From Ophiosphaerella korrae (lineage: Eukaryota; Ascomycota; Dothideomycetes; Pleosporales; Phaeosphaeriaceae), in contig JALNQF010000856.1 in NCBI GenBank assembly GCA_028456385.1, forward strand, positions 1 through 12,450: a stretch of 12,450 nt of DNA, read 5' to 3'. The notes beneath the pieces were generated by a model. That model searched no databases. It saw only the letters and a list, made by a program, of their open reading frames with translations, and was not told the DNA's origin. The translations under genes and the position numbers were made by a program. Positions 7,562-12,450 of this stretch are shown here, one piece after another (position 1 is the stretch's first letter; each line of letters begins with the position of its first letter).

Positions 7562-8150
7562 ATGGCTCTCTTTTCTATCTACATCACGTCCATCCTCAAA
7601 CATTTGACCAACTCGACGCCAAAGGCTCCGTCTCCTCCAACCGTTGAATGGCTACTAGCTCATCGGCAACAGCGGCACACACACACACACACAGATGGAG
7701 AAACTCCCCTCGCTTCAATATATCGGATATATGAGTACATTGTTCTCGACTACAACGCGGGTCTTCGGACAGAAATTGAATGGTTCTTTAATCACCCAAG
7801 CTGGGCTGTTGCCTCTATTCCTGATCCTAAAGACCCAGACCCAGCACGTTACGCTATGCTCGCTGTAATCCCTCACTTTTTTGGTCGCGGCATTCAACAG
7901 ACTTATTGAGAGAGGCTTGCCTCGAGGTAGTCCTGCAATCATCTCTGGTGATGAGGAAGAGGAGGAGGAGTTGAAGTCGAAGCCAGTTATGCTAGAATCG
8001 TTACCGTCATGGGTTGCAAACGTACCTAAGCTCCCGGAGACGCTTATTATTCCAAACGCGGACGGTAGGACGCCTGAGAAGGGGGATTGCAGCCCTCAAT
8101 TCTCAAGTTTGAATATTGTCGTTCATCAGCCTCATACCTTGTTTGTTTAA
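7562..8150 (+). pseudogene. hypothetical protein gene with a one-base insertion
   Basis: From ATG 7562 the frame gives MALFSIYITSILKHLTN and a stretch encoded by a CA microsatellite (HTHTHT). It then gives SIYRIYEYIVLDYNAGLRTE, PSWAVASIPDPKDPDPARYA and MLAVIPHF. At 7877-7882 there is a run of six T. With five, the frame would pass smoothly into LVAAFNRLIERGLPRGSP, an acidic EEEEEELKSK tract and PSWVANVPKLPETLIIP, ending at 8150. The total length (589 nt) is one more than a multiple of three, which agrees with a single insertion; the intended product is about 195 residues. No family or function is recognised. The insertion in a homopolymer may be a sequencing error. The 3' end faces the metallophosphoesterase gene tail to tail with 113 bp between. 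Confidence 0.55.
7676..7693 (+). repeat. (CA)9 microsatellite
   Basis: Nine CA units lie inside the hypothetical gene that starts at 7562 and encode alternating His and Thr. Length changes not divisible by three here would shift the frame. Confidence 0.9.
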
Positions 8151-8263
8151 GATTAAGATCTGCCAGTTCGATTGAGGGTTGCGCAAAGGCTTGTTTGGCT
8201 CTGATGAGGTGTAGACGGATACATTGATTCAAAATCTTAGATTGTACCATTGCCTTGTTGAAA

Positions 8264-9164
8264 CTATACATGAACAGTTATTGGGACACGTCTCTGCTCA
8301 TCCCAGAGGCCTCCGATCATGGCGGCATTAACAAAAAGAGCCCTAGATTCCTTCACAGGGTTAATGTGAGCAACGACAAACTCAAAGAGCACCTGCACAA
8401 GATTCCACAGTCCTCCACCGGCCATGACCGTGTTCTCATATGCTTTCTGCAACCGGTCAAATTGCACCCACTCTATCCCATACCCATCATGAACATGTCC
8501 AAAAACGTACAGCCTAGGCTTTGTCCGCCACACCTCCTTGAGAAGGTGTTTACATCCGAGGTAACCTGCGTCGAGATGACCTTTTGGTGGACCGTGTGTG
8601 ACAAGTATGTCTACGTCTTCTGGAATGCTGGCATGCCATACATCTTGGTTGCGCGAATATTGAAACGCCCAATTGCCATGGCGTGGAGTGAGAGGGCTTC
8701 CGTAAATTCTGAGCCGGCGGCCGTTATTGCAGAATATAGCCGTTGACTCTGAATTCAGATATATAATATCACCCCAGTTGATGGTTTTGTTTGCGTCCGG
8801 ATCGGCATGTGGGCAAAGTGTGGTCAAGAAAGAGGTCATGGTTGCCGGCAATAACTATCTTGTATAGGTGCGGGCACGAGTTGATCCAGTTGAGAGAGGC
8901 CTGAAGCTCTTCTAGGGTGCCACTTTGTGTCAAGTCTCCAGCGTGTATTAAAATTTCACCGGCAGGTGTTTCGGAGGGCTGATGGTTGTGGGTATCTGAA
9001 ATGCAGACGACAGCTACTGGGTTGATGGGTTCAAAAGCAATGATCAGACGCCAGTTGTATAGTCTCTTTGCTATGAAAATGCAGGGTTCCTTGACGAACT
9101 GTTGAAATAGACTCGGTCGTGGTCGTTGGAGGAGCGCATCAAGCCCACCCCTCTGGCCGGACAT
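8264..9164 (-). pseudogene. calcineurin-like metallophosphoesterase, one frameshift
   Basis: Both halves carry the signature motifs of the metallophosphoesterase superfamily, which uses two metal ions to hydrolyse phosphoesters. From ATG 9164: SDTH (D57, H59), HAGDLTQSG (D77) and IAGNHD (N108, H109). In a second frame follow WGDIIYLNSES, RRLRIYGSPLTPRHGNWAF, ILVTHGPPKGHLD and FGHVHDGYG, then a C-terminus ending VPITVHV at 8264. The frame changes between about 8845 and 8810, just after GNHD. The 901-nt length implies a net gain of one base; the intended product is ~299 residues, a normal full length. No splice signals explain the shift. All metal-binding motifs survive, so it is either a recently disabled gene or an assembly error. 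The best match in style is the MPPED/239FB-like branch; substrate unknown. An upstream in-frame GTG exists at 9179, but the ATG is preferred. Confidence 0.8.
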
Positions 9165-9584
9165 GGCGGTCGGAATCACAAGACAATGGGGCTGCTGGTG
9201 TGGGACATAAAGGTACTGAAGCCTATCAGGCCGAGAATTACCAACCTGGGGAGGACAGGATGATACGTATTAGCATTGGATTGGTGGGAGCGCTCGCTCC
9301 CTCTGAATTCAGCTTAGCGTACCTCGGCACACCGTCTTTGAACAAGTTCCTATCAAGCTAGTGTGCGCTCTTGCGTCTTTCCACGGCCGGAGGGGATGAG
9401 AGCAATAAATCAATCACCGAGTTTACTACTATCTCCGCCACACTGGCAAACTATGGAAGACGATTGGTGAAGAAGGCGTGTAGTTATTGATATTCTCAGC
9501 ACCCCAGAAAAGCTTCATGGCATAGATAAGGTATGAGCGGAATCCAGAGGTAGGTATGGGTTTCAACACAGACACGTGATTGAG
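9165..9584. other. 420-bp intergenic region between two minus-strand genes
   Basis: It lies upstream of the metallophosphoesterase ATG and downstream of the PD-(D/E)XK gene stop. No gene is supported. A plus-strand frame crossing 9119-9361 has no recognisable content. It should hold the 5' region of the metallophosphoesterase gene and the 3' end of the nuclease-like gene; no clear TATA box or poly-A signal is assigned. Confidence 0.5.
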
Positions 9585-11055
9585 CTACGCGACCACCATC
9601 CTAGCCTCTGGAACTCGAGTCAGCTCCTCTAGTATCCTACTTCTAAATGTTCCCTTGCCCCATTGCAGAATCTGATGCAATAGGTATACAAATTCCCTGG
9701 TGTCACTCTCGAGTGAAGTGCGGTATACTCGAAAACAGTGCATGTGGAAAGATCCCTCATGCATGAAGTGAACATGCATCTCGTGTATAGCACCCGCGGT
9801 AGTAATAGAAAAGCAAAGGGTCGGAGTGCTGTCGAGTGCCATTCCGGCATGAGTAACAGTAATATCATACCCGTCTGCTTGATTGCGGAGGTCTTGAAGA
9901 ATAGCGAGCATGCTTGCACCACTGACAGCGGCCTGGTTCTGCGCGCTGACCAAGCTCCCATTTTGGCTCAGGCCTTTTGCCTCAATGACCAAGAAAGGAA
10001 AACGTATGCCCATATCTGCCGCGTGTGGATCGCTCAGTATTGAGCCCGACGCCTGATGATCAACAAGATGCCTTTGCTGCCTCGCATCGAACTCGGTATG
10101 CGCAAGCCCAACAGTGATGTCAGGTTTAGGTGTCGATATATGGTACGGATCTGCAGCTTCAGTGCTGGTAGTTGGGGTAATCGAGGGTGCCGACGGAGAC
10201 AGTATCGGCACGGCCCCCATGGAAACAGCAGCAGTCGCACTGGTAGTAGCGTCGTTCGCTGTAAAGGTAGGTAGTGCGGATTGTGATGATGGTGGAGTGC
10301 CTGTCCCGTTGGCGTTGTCGCCTTCTGTGTCGTCTGCTGTCAAGCCCGTTGGCTTGAGGGAAGGATCCCACACTAAATCGAAAGATAAGCATGGAGTTGT
10401 AGGAGATTATGTGACCTTGCATACCTTTCTCTGACATATGCACTTTGAGAATTTCGGCCCCATGGCCCGTCAATTGCCTGACAACATGAAATAGGCTTGC
10501 TTTCCAATCGCCTTCGAGCGCACAGCCCCGGGCATTTCTACGCGACTCGGCTAGATAATTCGCGGCAGCGCTCTCGCAATGCGGGTTGGTTAGACAAACG
10601 ACCCGTTCTTGCCATGAGGTGAGCCCGAGGATTTCTCGCACTTGTGCATCAACAGCGGGCGGGAGCTCAGGCAAGGCATCAACACGAACGTTGGCATGGT
10701 GTAGGTTTCGTGTCCGATACGTTTGCGGGGACGGCTTTTTGCTGGGACTGGAGGGGCGAGATCCACGGGAGCGCGCCTGTCGCCGCGTTCTGCCACGATA
10801 CGTTGAGGCACTGCGAGGGGTTGGTGGTGCTTCCATTCCCTCCGGAGAGCCGAGGGGCTGTGAGCTCTCTGTGTCGTTTCCGCGTAGCCAGTGTTGCAAG
10901 TCCGCGAGCGTTTCCCTAGTCAACGGGGGTCGTTGCGAAGGTGGACTCGTTTGAGACGGCGAGGCGCTCGTAGTGCATTTGTCGCGACGCGGTCGCTTTG
11001 CGTGGCCGTTGTCTGAGCGCTGGGCTGCGCTGGTAGAGAGTTTACGCTTTGACAT
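9585..11055 (-). CDS. PD-(D/E)XK nuclease-like protein, two exons
   Basis: Exons 11055-10425 and 10372-9585 give 472 residues when the 52-bp intron is removed. The frame is maintained (1419 nt). Residues 3-24 hold two basic clusters (KRK and KRPRR), a likely nuclear localisation signal. Residues ~25-130 are low-complexity S/P/R-rich. The catalytic-like core is PDITVGL (D295) followed 46 residues later by FPFLVIEAKG (E341, K343) and a helix with NQAAVSGASMLAILQDL, the D...ExK pattern of PD-(D/E)XK nucleases. The C-terminal part (FVYLLHQILQWGKGTFRSRI) is typical of a large fungal family of nuclease-like proteins of unknown role. The start was placed at MSKRKLS. An in-frame ATG at 11133 would add 26 residues, and the frame is even open into the neighbouring transposon end, which is not real coding. 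The gene is intact, with no lesion seen. Nuclease activity and substrate are inferred from motif only. Confidence 0.75.
10373..10424 (-). other. spliceosomal intron of the PD-(D/E)XK gene (52 bp)
   Basis: The minus strand starts GTATGC and ends GATTTAG. Removal joins HMSEK through a split valine codon to WDPSLKPTG and keeps both long frames. Unspliced, the first exon frame reads on into a basic nonsense tail. The branch site is weak (no clear CTRAY). Confidence 0.8.
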
Positions 11056-11146
11056 CTGTTTGGGTCGTGGTGATGTCTCGTTCGATGCAGTGGTGTGTTT
11101 ATGCGCCGCCTTGACCCGGCTAATGTTCGGCATTAACGTGTCTGTG

Positions 11147-11176
11147 CGCGTAACGAGCCAGTTCGCGTGACGAGCC
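11147..11176 (-). repeat. subterminal direct-repeat doublet in right transposon end
   Basis: CGCGTAACGAGCC at 11147-11159 and CGCGTGACGAGCC at 11164-11176 differ at one base and are 17 bp apart. This is the counterpart of 717-746 in the left copy. Likely transposase-binding sites by analogy. Confidence 0.55.
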
Positions 11177-11287
11177 ACCCTCACCAAAGTCGCGATCTCA
11201 AAGATGAGGCTGCAGAGCCACACACAATAGCTATTATTACAAGATTTTGTAGTGGAGTAGTAACTGAAGGCTTGCGACTAATTTAGT

Positions 11288-12450
11288 CTATCTAAATTTT
11301 GCTGGAAGGCTGACGTTGCGGCCAGAGCGAGTAGTTTTGAGTGGAGCTGCTGATGCAGCTGCTGGAGATTCCTTACTGCCGGCAGCGTCAACTACCTGTT
11401 TGCTGCGCTTCTTCTCCCGAGTAGATAAAGCTGAAGCCTTTCTCTTCTACCTCTAGCTAGGTTGTATAGAGTTTTTGGTGTTGATAGCTGCGCGCTAGGC
11501 TGCGCGCTAAGCCGCCTCATCTGCCCTCTCCTTCTCCCTCACTAACTTAGCTACCTCTCGTACTATACGCTTCTCCTTAGCTAGCTTCTTCTTACGTTAG
11601 CGAGCAGCTTGTTATAACTCTCTCCTCTTAGCTTTTTAAAGCTACTTCTACTCTTTCTCCTACTCCTCTACCTTCTTGCGATAGTAAGCCTCCCTTATCT
11701 TACGTAGCGACTAGAAGACAGCTCTACTGTAGTACTCTTGACGCTACTAGAGGTTAAGAGGCTTACTCTTCTTCTTCTACCTTTCCTAAATACCTAGAGC
11801 CTATTATAGTCCCTTATTCTTATACTATAGAAGCTTAGTTTAAGCTTAAAGGTAGTAAAGTAAAGCCTTTAGCGTCTTAGCCTTAGTCTAGGAAGTATCT
11901 TTTACAGCACTCTAGATAAAGTAATCTATCTACCTCTAGTTACTATTAGAGAGGCGTAACAGTAATATAGAGCTCTAGCTCTCGTTAGCTAACGAGTAAG
12001 TAAACTGTTTAAGAATTATATTAGCGTCTCTTAGCTAGATACCTATAGCTTTTAACAACTTAAGTATTGTTAGAGTTTTAAACAACGTTATCTAGGCTTA
12101 CTAGAAGAGTAGAAAGAAGTTGCCTTTGCTAACTATAATAAGGCCTTAGGCCTACTAAAGGTAGTAAGTAAGTTTAGCTAAGTAGGTAGAGGCGAGAGGC
12201 CTAAATATTACTACGTTAAGTAGCTAGAAGGAGTAAGTTAAATAGGGAGGAAAGATAGCAAGTAAGATCTAATTTTTATCGTAAAAGTTAATAAAAGCTA
12301 GAGTAATATTGTAAGGTAGACTTTACGCAAGATAACTTAATAAGGCAGTTTTAACAATTAACTGAAAAGAGTGAATAGTAGATAAAGCTATCTAAGTAAG
12401 TACTAGGTATATATACCTAGTAGCTTACTAAGCGCTAACTAAAAGTAGAA
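11288..12450 (-). pseudogene. Fot1/pogo-like DDE transposase, RIP-inactivated, 3' part
   Basis: Reading the minus strand, the DDE-domain end is recognisable near 12280-12200 as ILLAIFPPY, then NVVIFRPLAS (relatives have a QPLDVVMF-type motif). A linker segment has SAVKDTS, and a basic coiled-coil tail has QRQEYYSRAVF, LRKIREAYYRKKVEEQEKEQ and KLAKEKRIVREVAKLVREKE. The protein ends LKTTRSGRNVSLPAKFR and a stop at 11288. This order is typical of the long C-terminus of fungal pogo/Fot1-type transposases. The frame is broken by many TAG codons where glutamine (CAG) is expected, for example in the alanine-rich part near 11500, which is the signature of RIP. The N-terminal CENP-B/HTH part and first catalytic residues lie outside the window. 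It could not make an active transposase. Confidence 0.8.

Larger units (their letters stand above)
11136..12450 (-). mobile_element. Fot1/pogo-like (Tc1/mariner) transposon, right copy, 3' part
   Basis: The terminus ACGTGTCTGTGCGCG starts at 11136, right after TA at 11134-11135, and matches the reverse complement of the left copy's end at 757. A 152-bp non-coding tail separates the terminus from the transposase stop (11288-11290). The element extends past the window end, so its 5' terminal repeat is not seen. Subterminal doublet units CGCGTAACGAGCC (11147-11159) and CGCGTGACGAGCC (11164-11176) are present. This copy is less mutated near its 3' end and more AT-rich toward 12450. Confidence 0.8.

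Noticed and set aside
9140..9165. Fourth copy of the dispersed repeat (CCCTCTGGCCGG resembles the part before the core of copy C)
   Set aside because: Similarity is short, lies in the coding start of the metallophosphoesterase and does not extend into the core.
541..11352. A composite transposon or Starship-like carrier with cargo genes between two inverted copies
   Set aside because: Each copy has its own inner terminus beside TA, no outer duplication is visible in the window, and no tyrosine recombinase or captain gene is present. Two independent insertions explain the layout.
1..12450. tRNA, rRNA, riboswitch or origin sequences
   Set aside because: No cloverleaf, conserved rRNA word or other RNA signature was recognised by eye on either strand.

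Overview
The window looks like a repeat-rich accessory region from a filamentous ascomycete, most likely a dothideomycete of the Pleosporales type. The sequence signs are: very short GT-AG introns (52 and 55 bp); Fot1/pogo-like transposons whose stop codons fit repeat-induced point mutation (RIP: CpA to TpA on either strand); a HET-E-type NACHT-WD40 gene; and a fungal PD-(D/E)XK-like nuclease gene. The order-level placement is inferred from protein style, not from a marker gene.

Layout. Positions 1-757 are an AT-rich, heavily RIP-mutated block whose right end is the 3' end of a Fot1/pogo-like element read on +. Positions 1616-4536 (-) hold a broken NACHT-WD40 (STAND/NLR) gene. It keeps Walker B, the rest of the NACHT region, one intron and about ten WD40 repeats, but has lost its P-loop and N-terminal domain. 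Positions 5102-5713 (+) hold an intact small gene with a helix-turn-helix resembling a transposase N-terminus. Positions 6587-6872 are a textbook solo LTR with an intact 5-bp target duplication. Positions 7007-7498 (-) and 7562-8150 (+) are two divergent frameshifted genes of families I do not recognise. Positions 8264-9164 (-) are a calcineurin-like metallophosphoesterase with one frameshift just after its GNHD motif. Positions 9585-11055 (-) are an apparently intact two-exon PD-(D/E)XK-like protein gene. Positions 11136-12450 hold a second Fot1/pogo-like copy, read on -, running off the window.

The two transposon ends are inverted to each other and bracket 10.4 kb. The left copy is far more mutated than the right. 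A dispersed 28-51 bp repeat occurs three times (near 1400, 4620 and 6190).

The genes do not form an evident operon-like system or pathway. The better-supported picture is a decaying region: four of six recognisable genes carry one or more lesions, and the two open genes (helix-turn-helix and PD-(D/E)XK) lie among transposon debris. Single-base indels in otherwise well-kept genes could be real or assembly errors. I found no tRNA, rRNA or CRISPR array.
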